A stretch of 64,000 nt of DNA from Uranotaenia lowii (Eukaryota > Arthropoda > Insecta > Diptera > Culicidae). Positions 21,101 to 30,144 of this stretch are shown in pieces. The DNA lies in NCBI RefSeq assembly GCF_029784155.1, contig NC_073692.1:334013920-334077919 (forward strand). Direction: 5' to 3'. Position 1 is the stretch's first letter, and each line of letters starts with the position of its first letter. Made by a program: the position numbers and the translations under genes. The notes under the pieces were generated by a model. That model saw nothing but the letters and a program-made list of their open reading frames with translations, made no database searches and was not told the DNA's origin.

Positions 21101-23555
21101 TTGTGGGACACGAAGCATCAAAGACAACCCTCAGCTTCGTCGTTGTGCTTTCGGGTTTGATGACCGCGTGATGGGGCAAAAAATAACGCAGCTCATCTGG
21201 ACAATCTTCAACAAGCTTCATATGGCCCATATCCTGGTACTCCTGGATGAATTCAAAGTAGGCCTGCTTTAATTCAGAATGGTGGGAAAATCGTTTTTCC
21301 AGGCCATAAAAACGCTTTTCAGCTAAACTCTTGGAATCTCCGAGACGATTCAGAACGAAATCCTTCTTAGGCAGGGAGACGACAAACCTTCCAGCCGCGT
21401 CTCGAGTAGTCGTTTGCGAAAACAGCTTTTCACATAAGGACTCTTCGACGGAATTAGTGCTCTTAACTCGACAAGCCTCTAATTCCCAAAATCGTGCAAC
21501 CTGCTCGTGGATTTCTGACATGGAACACAGCTGCACCGATTGATCGAAAACAGTAACTCGGGATTCTTGGGCTCGACCAGAAATTATCCACCCAAAAACT
21601 GTGTTCTGCATCGTGGGTCCGTTTTCGCTGATTTTGTGCTGACCGGGTTGGAGGAGGTCTAGGAAATATTCGGCCCCGATCAGCATGTCGATCTCTGCTT
21701 TTTGGTAGAAGGAAGGATCTGCCAGAACCAGATGCTCCGGTATCTGCCATTTTTCAACGGCGAAACTCTGCGACGGTAATTTAATCGTAAGACTTGGCAA
21801 AACGTTGAAATATATTTCCTCATTGAATTCAGAAATATGAGGCAGGCGTGGTCCGATGCATGCTCTGACGGCTTTCTTGGAACTGCATCCGGAACCACCA
21901 ATTCCAAAAAGGTTCAAATTATCGGAATACTCTTGTAGGCGAAGTTTGCGAATCAGACGAGACGTAACGAAACAATTCTGAGAGCAGGAATCTAATAATG
22001 CTCTGGCTAGCACGCTGTGGCCGGTGGTATCGAAAACTCGAACCAGGGCGGTTGACAAGAGAATCTGATGTGATGTGTATAGAGGAAGTGCAATGGTAAA
22101 GGATGGTGTGTTAGGGTCTGTGGCATGCAGTGGGTGTGGGTTATGCGAATTATCTTTGACAACTGGGAAAGCTGATGAAACTGTGGCTATTGGTTGGTTG
22201 GATTCGGTAGATGTGTTGGTTGTTGTTGGTGGATTTATGGCTGTTTGTTGATTTGACTGCGAAAACGTTGGACGATTGTCATGATGATAACGATTTGTCG
22301 AAGTCGGTGGATCGGAGGGTTTCGGTTTGGCACTGTTAGCTTCTTTTGCAGGATGCAGCAGCGTATGGTGCCTTCTTCCACAATGACGACAGGATCCACG
22401 GGTACAATTCCTTGCGAGATGACCACTGGAGAAGCAATTCATGCAAAGCCCATTTCTCTTGACCGCTTCGTACCTCTGGGGAATGTTCATCTTCTGGAAC
22501 TTTTTGCACAGAAAAACGGAATGAAAACTTTCTGAACAAAAACTGCATCGACCGGAAGTAACAGCATGATTTGCGCCAAAGCGTTGTTTCTTAGTCTCCG
22601 GTTGGGTAGAAGCGGATGAGCTAATTGATTGCAAGACTGCACAATGGTTTTTCAAAAAGTGGATCAAGTTTTCGTAAGTGGGGACTTCCTTTGAACTGTG
22701 GTAAGTCTCCCACAGCTTCAAAGTTGCGGAATCCAATCTGGAGCATATCATGTGGACAAGAATCGTGCTCCACCCATCGACCTTTTCCCCTATCTTCGTC
22801 AGCATTTGAAGGTGCTTCTCAAATTCGGAGATCATTTGGTTTAGGCATTCAAAACTCTCTTTTTTCATGCGATCGACTTCAAAAAGAGCATCCAGGTGAG
22901 CTTTGACGATCAATTTATTGTTCTGATAACGATCCTCAAGCGCCTTCCACGCGATCTCGTAGTTATCGCCGGAAAGATCAATCGACCCAACTTCTTGTAA
23001 AGCCTCGCCTGAAAGTGAAGATCTTAAATAGGTAAACTTATCCATGGTGGAAAGTTTCTCGCTTTTGTGTATAAGGCTTTGAAAGGCATCACGGAAAGGG
23101 ATCCAGTCACCCAATCTTCCTGTGAACGTAGGCAGGCGGATTTCAGGAAGCTTAACACGGGATTCAGGGCCCACCATGGCTGACGAAGATGCTTGCGGCT
23201 GCTTGTGGTTACCATCTGCACGTAGGAAGCTCATGAGTGCACTTTTCGACCGACAATACTGCTCCTCTGCCTCGGCGAAAACGATGTCATTTTGCTCCTG
23301 CCGTTTTTCAGCTGCACTTTGAAACTCCGATGCTGCTTCTTCATCTTCGCCTTCTTCAGGCCCGCACTGATCGTCCAGTAACAGTTCAATTTTCAATCGC
23401 ACTTCTACAAATTCTTCGTAAGCACTTTCCAGCAGTTGCAAACGAACTTCAATTTGGTCTTGATCACTACTTGTAAAGTTTTTCACAAACTGTGACACAG
23501 TGTTCATAGATTTGCGCGCACGGCGCTCTTTCACAGAAAGTTCACGAAGGCTCAT
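18150..23555 (-). CDS. BEL/Pao Gag-Pol polyprotein
   Basis: This 1801-residue polyprotein supplies the proteins of a retrotransposition cycle: capsid, protease, RT-RNase H and integrase. In order: an N-terminal DUF1759-type gag region (LPEIRLPTFTGRLGDWIPF near residue 135); a zinc knuckle (CMNCFSSGHLARNC) and another Cys/His cluster; a DUF1758-type aspartyl protease whose active-site triplet reads D522-S-C rather than D-S/T-G; RT with YMDD at residues 931-934; the A17/RNase H region (CDASEKAYGG and a WTDS motif); an integrase with the HHCC zinc site, VDYCGPF, MCDNGRNFVG and NFGGLWEAAVKSFK; and a C-terminal DUF5641 domain. The ATG at 23555 is the first in the frame. Length and domain order are as expected for an intact BEL element. 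Confidence 0.95.
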   Translation of the reverse strand: MSLRELSVKERRARKSMNTVSQFVKNFTSSDQDQIEVRLQLLESAYEEFVEVRLKIELLLDDQCGPEEGEDEEAASEFQSAAEKRQEQNDIVFAEAEEQYCRSKSALMSFLRADGNHKQPQASSSAMVGPESRVKLPEIRLPTFTGRLGDWIPFRDAFQSLIHKSEKLSTMDKFTYLRSSLSGEALQEVGSIDLSGDNYEIAWKALEDRYQNNKLIVKAHLDALFEVDRMKKESFECLNQMISEFEKHLQMLTKIGEKVDGWSTILVHMICSRLDSATLKLWETYHSSKEVPTYENLIHFLKNHCAVLQSISSSASTQPETKKQRFGANHAVTSGRCSFCSESFHSVFLCKKFQKMNIPQRYEAVKRNGLCMNCFSSGHLARNCTRGSCRHCGRRHHTLLHPAKEANSAKPKPSDPPTSTNRYHHDNRPTFSQSNQQTAINPPTTTNTSTESNQPIATVSSAFPVVKDNSHNPHPLHATDPNTPSFTIALPLYTSHQILLSTALVRVFDTTGHSVLARALLDSCSQNCFVTSRLIRKLRLQEYSDNLNLFGIGGSGCSSKKAVRACIGPRLPHISEFNEEIYFNVLPSLTIKLPSQSFAVEKWQIPEHLVLADPSFYQKAEIDMLIGAEYFLDLLQPGQHKISENGPTMQNTVFGWIISGRAQESRVTVFDQSVQLCSMSEIHEQVARFWELEACRVKSTNSVEESLCEKLFSQTTTRDAAGRFVVSLPKKDFVLNRLGDSKSLAEKRFYGLEKRFSHHSELKQAYFEFIQEYQDMGHMKLVEDCPDELRYFLPHHAVIKPESTTTKLRVVFDASCPTTSGVSLNDGLLVGPIVQDDMLSIVTRFRLHQYAIVADIAKMYRMINLAEADQRYQCILWRDSPSEPLRIYKLTTVTYGTASAPFLATRCLLKLAEDGLHSHPLASRIVKKDFYMDDALTGVDTPEEGKRAVRELSDLLSSVGFVLRKFNSNCEEILAEIPAELRSSGSTLELDSSSTVTTLGLVWEPSTDLFHFRPPKWSSASIITKRIVLSDASKLFDPLGLVGPVIVQAKIFIQSLWQIQCGWDEPLTESMQNFWVEYRRNFSSLDRFSIPRWVGFARICEAQLHGFCDASEKAYGGCLYLRCIHEDGSTSVRLLLSKSRVAPIEDLKRKKRKQSIPRLELSSALLLSHLYEKFCKATSIDVQSFFWTDSTIVKCWLASVPSRWQAFVANRVSEIQHLTKKGSWHHVPGSENPADIISRGMTPVQLQYQPLWFEGPLWLKQTRDTWPEVNEMTPEQFDKTTLEEKVSVSLPIQSVEPNELFSLKSKFSQLVRLVSWFQRFRHNSQKKNRTSRKTGNLSFEELNGAKKILVKVAQSECFSQEIKDLDKSKEVRTSSRICRLNPHLVDGILLVGGRLANAPVSENRKHPVILDHHHPLSAMIVQHYHDSLYHAGQQLLIASVRGKFWITSLRGLARKTIHSCIPCFRAKPKILEQLMADLPPVRVNPAPPFLKVGVDYCGPFALTYPHRRGSPIKCFVSIFVCLVTKAVHLELVADLSTGSFLGALKRFIGRRGKPTLIMCDNGRNFVGASREIADLQRLFRSQQFQDGVTTQAYQEDINFQFIPARSPNFGGLWEAAVKSFKGAFKRTIGSRILRYDEMTTVLAQTEAVLNSRPLTPLSDDPDDFEALTPGHFLTQRPLIALEEPDLEDTSDNRLSMWQKSTKYTQLVWKKWSKLYLSDLQTRTKWTRKRDNISRGTMVLIVNEQIPPLRWPLGRVTDVFRGPDGNIRVVNVRTKDGIYGRAISKICVLPMPNNPPNADGEN

Positions 23556-24352
23556 GGTTTTGATAACTTCACAATCTGTTAAATTTTGTAATTAAACAAC
23601 GTCTTTTACACACTATCACCACTTCAAGGCAAATATAAAGTTGTTTGCAACTGTGGACCAAAAGTTCGTTTTCATTCACTGCACTTTATAGGATTTTCAC
23701 TATTCAGTTTTTGTTGAATAACACTTTAGATTTCACTGTTTTCCTCCATCAATTCCGACCGATTCGTCTCAACGATTGTCCCGTCGCGACTTGACAGTTG
23801 ATAAATCATCCAAATTTCATAAATCAGTAGAGATTCCAACCAATTGATTAACGAATTGGGAAAAAACAGCGAAATTCAAGACCAACAATGCAATTCTCTC
23901 GGTACCACAGGGATCATGTAAAATATCAAATTTGTTGTCAAAAGAAATGAAGATCAATTCGCATGCATTTTTCTTTATTGAATCTTACCCATTTCATCAC
24001 CCACGCATATCTGGCGGCAATCAGCATGCAATGAAAGCCACAGACCGTTTACCATGCACAATTCCTGACACTTTCCGAATATTGGTCCACCGTCTAATAA
24101 TCAGGTTCCGATTGCCACATGTGATTTCACGACCAATTATCTCCAAGCATGCAAGATGGCGCAAATTCCAAACGGTAGATTGGAAAAGCGATGGCGACCC
24201 GCTCAGCAACTCGGCGATCAACCAACGCCCTGGAATTTGGCGCCGTATTCCTCCTTTGTTCCCGAACAATAGAACAGCAGATGTCTCGGATCAATCCGAA
24301 ACACGTGGTTAACTGGAACACGACACGATCCGGCTTCCAAGGACCAACTTTA
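23556..24352 (-). other. 5' leader of the BEL/Pao element (primer-binding region)
   Basis: An 800 bp untranslated stretch between the 5' LTR and the polyprotein ATG. Immediately inside the LTR (minus strand) is taaagttggtccttgg, where the tRNA primer-binding site should lie; I did not match it to a specific tRNA. Confidence 0.6.
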
Positions 24353-24751
24353 TGTTCGCGCACATAAGGGCGATTCCGGGGTTGGTCGTGGTCCAGAACT
24401 TTCAATTTGCATGCAGGTTGATTCTTTTCCGGGGTCACTAAACTCGCGAGTGTGATATGGTCACTAAAAAGTCCAATTGTTAAAAATTACCAAACACACT
24501 TTATTGCGGGGTATAAGTAAAAACTATATTTCTTGAGAGAACAACACGCGGCGGTGGTATATTCGGAACTAATTTATTCTTCTACCTACGATTCAATAGA
24601 ACCTAGCTGGAGTACACAATAGTGTTCGGAAAGGCCTTCTTGTGAGTGCCTTATCTACCTAAGTAGACAAAGGGGATCTACTCTGATCTCGACGAGTAGT
24701 ACGCGACCAGTAGTAGTGAATTAGGGTGGCTACAATTATTTGGCTTTAACA
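24353..24751 (-). repeat. 5' LTR of the BEL/Pao element
   Basis: 399 bp, matching 16526-16924, followed by the ACAGT target duplication at 24752-24756. As the 5' LTR it should carry the promoter for the minus-strand transcript. Confidence 0.95.
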
Positions 24752-24861
24752 ACAGTGTTTGGCACAAAGGTTTAGTAGCTAAATAAGCTTGATTTGATTT
24801 TCCTGTATATCTCACCAAAATTATTCAAAATTACTTGACAAGCCGAATCTTACAATTAAGC

Positions 24862-26190
24862 CACAGATAAACAGACGGGACACTCTTTTTCCGGTTTTCG
24901 CAAACCGGTTCAAGATTTCTGAAAGCTAGGCAATGTCGCCACCAGGGTGCACTGGTCTGAAAATTAAAATGTTTCTATCATAGTAGCTGTTTGTTGGAGA
25001 CTTACACACATCAAACTTGAAAGTAAACAAACAACGTTGTACGTAAATCAAAAAGTCTGCAAAGTTTTTAGTTTCAAATTTTATAAAAAAAAACCCCGTA
25101 GGTACTCTACTTCCTGTGTCCGTGTTCCATTCAAACGGATTGTGTTTCAATTAGAAAGAGGAGGTGCCAGAAAAAATTGTCGTTGCAGTGTTCCTTGGGT
25201 TCCATTCATTTTGTTTCGAAATCTGGAGTATTGAAGAAGAAATTGGATAGCAGTATCGAAAATTTTCACCCAAGAAAAAATGGATTATAATCAGGAACAG
25301 ATCCCTTTTGAGGTGTGAGGTTTTTTTTAAGCAAATTTGAAGCAATGTTTCTATTGCAAATGAGAAAAAAAATATAAATTTGTTGAAATAAATTAAAATG
25401 GAATACCTTTTCTGTAAGGCTGTGTTTATTTACTTTAACGCACATGTTTGAACTTGACTTATAAGTGGCTGTTCCTGTTGATTTAGCTACTGCAAAAATC
25501 GAATGTTGAAAAAACAAATACAGAATCATGAAAAAAATGTCCCTTTAAACTTAAAAAGAGATCATCTGGAGGCGATTCAGTGCTCAATAGTCATGTTCTA
25601 CGTTACATTTTGTTATGTCAGTTCAGTCGAAATATCTAAGGATCTGTACAGAAGGGCTATAAGTCCCTCAGTCGATGTAGTTATCGAAAACTCTTTTTGT
25701 AGAAAAACCCCTGATATTCTTATTGCTTTCAGCGAAAACCCTGCTTTTCGGAACTGCTTCGGGGAACTTTTTTTTCAATTTGCTCCCACCCAGTAAATTT
25801 CAAACCGGAGTACATATATGCATAAAATATGTTGAATTTGGTGTTATCTAGAGAATCGCATTTTTGCCATTATCTTATTAATGGCTTCCAGCACTTCAGC
25901 GAACAATTTTTCCCAAGCACCATAAGCACCATCATGCATGTAAAAGCACTTCCTAAATTTCACCTAAATTGAACTTACGAATTTAACAATAATTCAGACC
26001 AGTCTGTTTGTTGACAATGTAAAATGAAAAGTTTGATTTCATGGGTATCATGATGGTTTGAAATTTTCCTAACCGGTTTAATCGGCTGTATTTTGTCGTG
26101 ATAGGCAATGTCGACACCAGATGGCAATTCAAGCAGTTTTGCGAAAAATGTTATAGTTTTTCTTCAGAGTGTCATGTCTGTTTGTCTGTG
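24862..26190. mobile_element. 1.3 kb TIR DNA element in the Jockey-like RT
   Basis: The ends are cacagataaacagacgggac on the left and, on the right, the inverse of cacagacaaacagacatgac. These are imperfect inverted repeats of about 26 bp (matching through ..cactct). A 7 bp duplication ATTAAGC flanks it (24855-24861 and 26191-26197). A second inner inverted pair is visible (aaaccggttc..aggcaatgtcgccaccag near 24905 in one orientation against aaccggttta..aggcaatgtcgacaccag near 26073). No transposase was recognised. Removing it restores an in-frame RT reading in the host element. The superfamily is undetermined. Confidence 0.75.
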
Positions 26191-27227
26191 ATTAAGCTAT
26201 CAAAATTCATGCTCTGAAAGGACACCCATTAGAGCTGGTGTCCCTCAGGACAGTATACTTGGGCCAATTTTATACAATATTTTTACTTCTGATCTTCCTG
26301 ATGTACCAGAAGGAAAAGGTAGAAGATTGTTTGCTGATGATACTTTGCTTTCAGCCAAAGGTCGAAATTTACGGGTGGTACGCAGTAGATTGCAACAAAA
26401 TTTAAATTCTTTTTTGAATTACTTGAAAATGTGGAAAATTTCTCCTAACGCTTCCAAAACTTATTTCCCCATAAGCCAAGAGCAAATTTTTTAAAACCTA
26501 AGGAAAATCATTCCAAAACTTTTAATGGGGTTTCTTTAGAATGGTCTGATCACATAAGTACTTGGGACTCACACTTGATCGGAATCTTACTTTTAAAAAT
26601 CACATTGAAGATATTCAATCTAAATGTAATAAATACACTAAATCTCTTTATTCTATCATCAACAGGAAATCCCGACTTTGCCTGAAGAATAAGATGCTTA
26701 TTTATAAGCAAGTGTTCCGACCAGCGATAATGTATGCAGTTCCGATTTGGTCTAGCTGCTGCGCGACGAGGAAGAAAGCCATCCAGAGGATTCAGAAGAA
26801 GGTTCTGAAAATTATTTTGCGGCTTCCGCCTTGGCACAGCACCGAAGATCTTCATCGGATTGCGGGTATTGAATCGATCGAAGAGATGGCCAACAAAATC
26901 ATCTCCAATTTCAGAGGCAAATCGATGCAGTCTTCCATCGCAGAGATTCGTTCTCTCTACAATTAGTTTAATTTTAGAATAGTTTTAGTTTTTAGTTGTA
27001 AGTTTAAAAAATTTTTTGACACTACAAGATGTTCACCTACATAAAAATACTTGATTGTGCTCAGCAAATTTAAGTCGAATAAATAAATTTTAGTGATTGA
27101 TAAACTATAGGGCTCTGGACAGTTCATTATTGAACTGAACACCTAATTTAATGTAATAATGTAATATAAATGTAATGATGAATTGTTACGAATAAAGACA
27201 TATTTAAATAAAAAAGCTGTTTTTTTT

Positions 27228-30045
27228 AAGATTTGAGACCTTTTTGCTTTGATTGCACTGGAGATGAAAGCTAATAAACATCTGAAAAGCTTTAATCTGA
27301 TCAAAAAAGCTTAGAGCTGACAGATGTTCATCACACGCGTAGTGTTGACATTGATTTCAGTGAAGTTATCGAGCACGCTCTGCGTATCAAAACAATATCG
27401 TTAGACAGGTCAAGGTCGTTATTCTAAAGTGTTCACCTCTTCACGATAACACATGGCTCGTGATAAACGTGTTAACAAGTAACCATACATTTATTCGTTA
27501 GGTATTTGCTAAAGGTTTGAGAAACCATATCCTTTGCTTTTTCCTACGAACGACGCAACGGTTGGATAACAAGGGCATTATTTATTCAATATTATCCAAC
27601 AGTTGTGGAATACAAGGTTTATTGTCTGGTGAAAATTGTTAAATTAGGAGAGATTCATTGTTTTCGGGTGTCTGTCGTTTTTTTAACAATTGTTTTTCTG
27701 AAGAACCTATTGAACGATATGATACGTTTTCAAGACCGTCGCATCAGCTTGTCGCGAATGCTCTGGCTGGAATACTGCGGAGAGAATTCTATCAGTGCCA
27801 TTAAGCACCTGGTAAAGGAGCACCTAGGACCAATAGATCGTGGTTGGTGGATCATTTGGATTGTGGCAGCGATCATTCTGAGTGTTGTTAGCGTGATTGC
27901 AACCTATTTGAATTGGGTCAATAATCCCATTTATATCAGTTACCAGCCTGACTTGAAGCCAATTTTGACGGTACCATTCCCAGCAGTAACCATTTGTACT
28001 CTGATTCAAAACCGTGTAGACTTATTCAACCTAACTAAAACTGCATTGCGAGTCCTTCAACATGAAAAACTTACAGATCAGGAGTACGGTCTATTTATGA
28101 TGAAAAGTACAGATCTAGTTATAAATTGCTCTATTTTGTAGGTACAAAAATCTCCGAGCACTTTCCCATGTCTGTCCGTATGTCCCTGGTTGGATATCTT
28201 TTCACGATAAACTATCCGTACCGACCGTTAACATTTTGAGGGATCTTTCTGATAAACCGGATTATCACCTAAATTACTGTTGGTGGAGAGCTGAACTGAT
28301 TGATGGTTGTTACAGCTTATTTTCTGAAACTATAACTGGTAGCGGAATTTGCAACACATTCAATGGAATGGCAGCGAATAATTTGTATCGGTTGGAAAAT
28401 CTGCACGAAGAGTTCACCTATTCTAAAGTTTCTAAAACGTCAAATGACTGGTTCCGTGAGTCCGGCTATCGCAGTGATTCAAATTTGACTGCATACCCTG
28501 AAAGACCATTAGGCTATGGGCAGAAAAATGGGCTACAGATTATGTTAACTTCTGACTTCGAAAATGACGATTTATTTTGTAACGTATGTAACCGTGAACT
28601 CTATTATATATATCTTAAATTTTAATGATAATGTGGATTTTTTTTTCCAACGGTTTCACCAATGAAAAAAAACTCAATATTACCAACTGATTATTTTAAA
28701 ACTACAAATTTTGAATTCACAAATTTCTGCCTCTGATATAATTGTTTTTCAGGGTCCAAGAAACGGATATAAAGTGCTCATTCATCCACCAGACGAAGCA
28801 CCAACGTTGGATCAATTCCATTACCGTTTGGCTTTGCGCAATACTATGACTCTGACAGTGAAACCGCAATTGACGGAAACAGCGCCATCATTACGATCTC
28901 AGCGGTTGCAACAGTTCGTATACAATGTGTTACACGCATTTAAGGGGATTAAGGATGTTTGAATCTTATTTTTATTAAGATTATTTGAACCTCTTGGTTG
29001 ATTGAAACAGTTCGAAAAAAATCCTCATAATTTACGATGAATTTGGAAAACTATCAGTGAATGTTTTCGATTCAGAAACCTCCACTAAGGATGCTAGCAA
29101 AAAGCTAAAGAAAAAATAGTATTGAGAATATGAGCATTTTCTTTTTCCTGGCCTTTTAAGCGTTGATGGTTTATTTAAGCCTTTAGGAAAATTACCAACA
29201 AAAAAAAACTTGATTTTCAATGATCAATCAGTTACTTTTTCTCGAAATGTTTCGATCAAAAATTTGTCACGGCTTCTACTCTAATAATAACATCAACTTT
29301 TCTTTCAGCCGGCAATGTTTCTTCGAAAGTGAACGATATCTACGGTTCTTCAAAATTTACAACCAGCATAATTGCATGCAGGAATGTTTAGTGAATTTTA
29401 CGTACAAACTGTGTGGGTGCGTTAAATTCTCCATGCTAAGAAGCGCGGACATGCGAGAATGCGACGCTAGTGAAATCGACTGTTATTCAGGCGCCTACAT
29501 GAAAATGTTTGCTCGAGAAGTAGGAGAAAATAACGATCATCCTTGTGGTTGTTTGCCAGCATGCACGCTACTATCCTATGAAGTCGAAATTTCAAGTCAG
29601 CCGTACAATGTGAACGCTTTTTTTGAAGGCTCGGGAGTTGCTTCGTAAGACAGGGATGCATTTACTTTATCGTGGAAAAATTTGACAACTTAAAGTGCTT
29701 TCAGGATTTATGATTATGATATAGCCTACTTTACGATAAATATTAAGGAAAAACGAATTCTGGCAACAATTCGTCAGGAGCTGGTGAATTTCAGCGATTC
29801 GGTTGGTAAGTTGGGAGGACTTTTCGGACTCATGATGGGAGCCAGCATGATAAGTATTCTGGAAATCGTATATTTTTGTTTGATAAGACCTCTAAGGAGT
29901 GACGTACAAGTGGCTCCGGTACGGCAGGTTCTGCCATGGCGGCATGTTTATTATTGAAGAACCATCACCATTTTCATCTTGCAACTGATAATTTATCAAC
30001 ACACTTCTGCTATCGAAAGAAAATCCCTTTTTTTGTTGACTTTCA
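27228..30045. repeat. Segmental duplication, copy 2 (contains ppk-b)
   Basis: Matches the ppk-a block from the flank motif ggagatgaaagctaataaacatc through the gene to just past the stop. It is more compact: intron 2 is 169 bp against 799 bp, and intron 3 is 404 bp against 1367 bp. About 400 bp of 5' flank is shared (27313-27718 against about 1222-1642), so promoter elements were probably copied with the gene. Confidence 0.8.
27719..29957 (+). CDS. Pickpocket-type DEG/ENaC sodium channel subunit (ppk-b)
   Basis: A close paralogue of ppk-a with the same role expected: a plasma-membrane sodium channel subunit. Exons 27719-28083, 28142-28583, 28753-28904, 29309-29644 and 29705-29957 splice in frame to 515 residues with phases 2,0,2,2. 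It has TM1 after GPIDRGWW, FPAVTIC, a GICNTFN motif, the exon 4 cysteine region with CGCLPACTLLSYEVE, and TM2 with GGLFGLMMGAS. The ATG at 27719 aligns with the ppk-a start; the frame is open further upstream but without an ATG that matches the paralogues. Differences from ppk-a concentrate in the extracellular exons 1-2 and at the exon 4/5 join, whereas the TM2 exon is nearly unchanged. No AATAAA is obvious right after the stop. Confidence 0.9.
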
Positions 30046-30144
30046 CAGTAAGTAGGCGAGGAGTGAGCGGGGCTCCCAATGAGATTATTTGCTCAGCTTT
30101 TCTGTGGTCCGTTGGTGAACAAACTTCATGAGTTCCGCAGTTAC

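Larger units (their letters stand above)
16526..24751 (-). mobile_element. Complete BEL/Pao LTR retrotransposon
   Basis: Two 399 bp LTRs (16526-16924 and 24353-24751) bracket a single long minus-strand polyprotein ORF. The LTRs have TG...CA ends and the element is flanked by a 5 bp duplication ACAGT (16521-16525 and 24752-24756), as expected for BEL/Pao. The LTRs appear identical by eye and the 1801-codon ORF is unbroken, so insertion was recent and the copy may be competent. It landed in the RT motif-A coding region of an older Jockey-like element, and deleting it with one ACAGT restores that element's FDSVWHK reading. Confidence 0.95.
16236..27216 (+). pseudogene. Decayed Jockey-clade non-LTR retrotransposon, split by two insertions
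   Basis: Three collinear pieces, 16236-16525, 24752-24861 and 26191-about 27216, form one reverse transcriptase remnant. Piece 1 carries YRPISLLPSLSK, EQFGFRHGHSTTHQL and EKAFDS. Piece 2 resumes exactly with VWHKGLVAK. Piece 3 has RAGVPQ, SILGPILYNIF, the catalytic FADD and the conserved C-terminal region up to the stop at 26966 (PAIMYAVPIWSSC). The 3' end has AATAAA-like signals near 27193-27215. The copy is dead apart from its insertions: in-frame stops follow VAK at about 24780, and frameshifts occur near 26490-26560. ORF1 and the endonuclease are missing, so it is 5' truncated. Similarity is to Juan/Jockey-type mosquito elements, from family knowledge. Confidence 0.8.

Noticed and set aside
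27605..27718. Longer N-terminus for ppk-b by starting upstream in the same frame
   Set aside because: The extension lacks a matching ATG and has no counterpart in ppk-a or ppk-c; the ATG at 27719 aligns with the others.
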